Source of the DNA: an uncultured Spongiibacteraceae bacterium
GTDB taxonomy: Bacteria; Pseudomonadota; Gammaproteobacteria; Pseudomonadales; Dasaniaceae
Length of the DNA: 5,444 nucleotides
Assembly: GCA_937969395.1 (NCBI GenBank)
Contig: CALBVI010000182.1
Coordinates: 1 to 5,444 of the forward strand
Direction: 5' to 3'
Under the pieces are notes generated by a model. It saw nothing but the letters and a program-made list of their open reading frames with translations. It was not told the origin of the DNA and searched no databases. The translations under genes and the position numbers were made by a program. Below, piece after piece: positions 5,296 to 5,444 of the stretch (positions within the stretch are counted from its first letter, which is position 1; the number at the start of each line of letters is the position of its first letter).

Positions 5296-5444
5296 ATGAG
5301 GTCTATTCGTATTATCACGATTACGCTACGGCGCACCCTACTTATCTTTAGTCTCTTGTTGGCGGTTTTGTCGGCGATTCCACAGACAGTATTGGCAAAT
5401 ACACCACTGCAGCTGAGCGAGCAAAGTAGCGAAGTCTATTTGTT
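5296..5444 (+). CDS. N-terminus of an exported or membrane protein (3' end outside window)
   Basis: The frame starts at ATG 5296 and stays open for 49 codons to the window edge. It begins with a textbook signal sequence: a basic n-region (R2, R5, R12, R13), a hydrophobic core LLIFSLLLAVLSAI (15-28) and a likely signal peptidase I site after VLA (A34). The mature start NTPLQLSEQSSEVYL faintly resembles the first strand of the periplasmic 7TMR-DISMED2 domain of membrane sensor kinases and diguanylate cyclases, but 15 residues cannot prove this. The Shine-Dalgarno sequence is weak (GAG, 5289-5291), and an in-frame TTG at 5287 is an alternative start. It is divergent from the fusion gene and could share regulation with it. 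Confidence 0.7.
   Translation, partial: MRSIRIITITLRRTLLIFSLLLAVLSAIPQTVLANTPLQLSEQSSEVYL

Overview
The window looks like chromosomal DNA of a marine-type gammaproteobacterium. This rests on a GreB-type elongation factor with a short Arg/Pro-rich N-terminal extension, an Escherichia-like CsrA, and moderate base composition with AT-rich spacers. A lineage such as Spongiibacteraceae/Cellvibrionales is a guess from protein style, not a demonstrated placement. There is no tRNA, rRNA, CRISPR array, insertion sequence or integrase.

Layout, left to right: (1) the 3' part of a nitronate monooxygenase-like FMN enzyme on + (2-463, cut by the window edge). (2) greB on - (441-941), whose 3' end overlaps the nmo 3' end by 23 bp, with a sigma70-like promoter at 1007-1034. 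(3) An AT-rich spacer (942-1328) with a weak csrA terminator and a short phased repeat. (4) csrA on - (1329-1526), with a strong Shine-Dalgarno sequence and a sigmaS-like -10 element abutting a perfect inverted repeat. (5) A 416-bp spacer (1527-1942) ending in a long stem-loop just after the next gene's stop codon. (6) A very large gene on - (1943-5089, 1048 aa) that joins an acetoacetate-decarboxylase-like N-terminal domain to a complete FAD/NAD(P)-binding oxidoreductase of the phytoene-desaturase-like COG3349 type. (7) A divergent spacer (5090-5295). (8) The first 49 codons of an exported or membrane protein on +, cut by the right edge.

The genes do not form one obvious pathway. nmo, greB and csrA are house-keeping or regulatory genes with their own signals. 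The 1048-aa gene is a stand-alone transcription unit, with a good Shine-Dalgarno sequence and its own 3' stem-loop, and is the most interesting object here. It appears to be a single-polypeptide two-domain enzyme whose N-terminal domain keeps the Schiff-base lysine of acetoacetate decarboxylase but not the neighbouring lysine that tunes it. Its substrate is unknown; a lipid, polyketide or isoprenoid-like molecule is only an inference.
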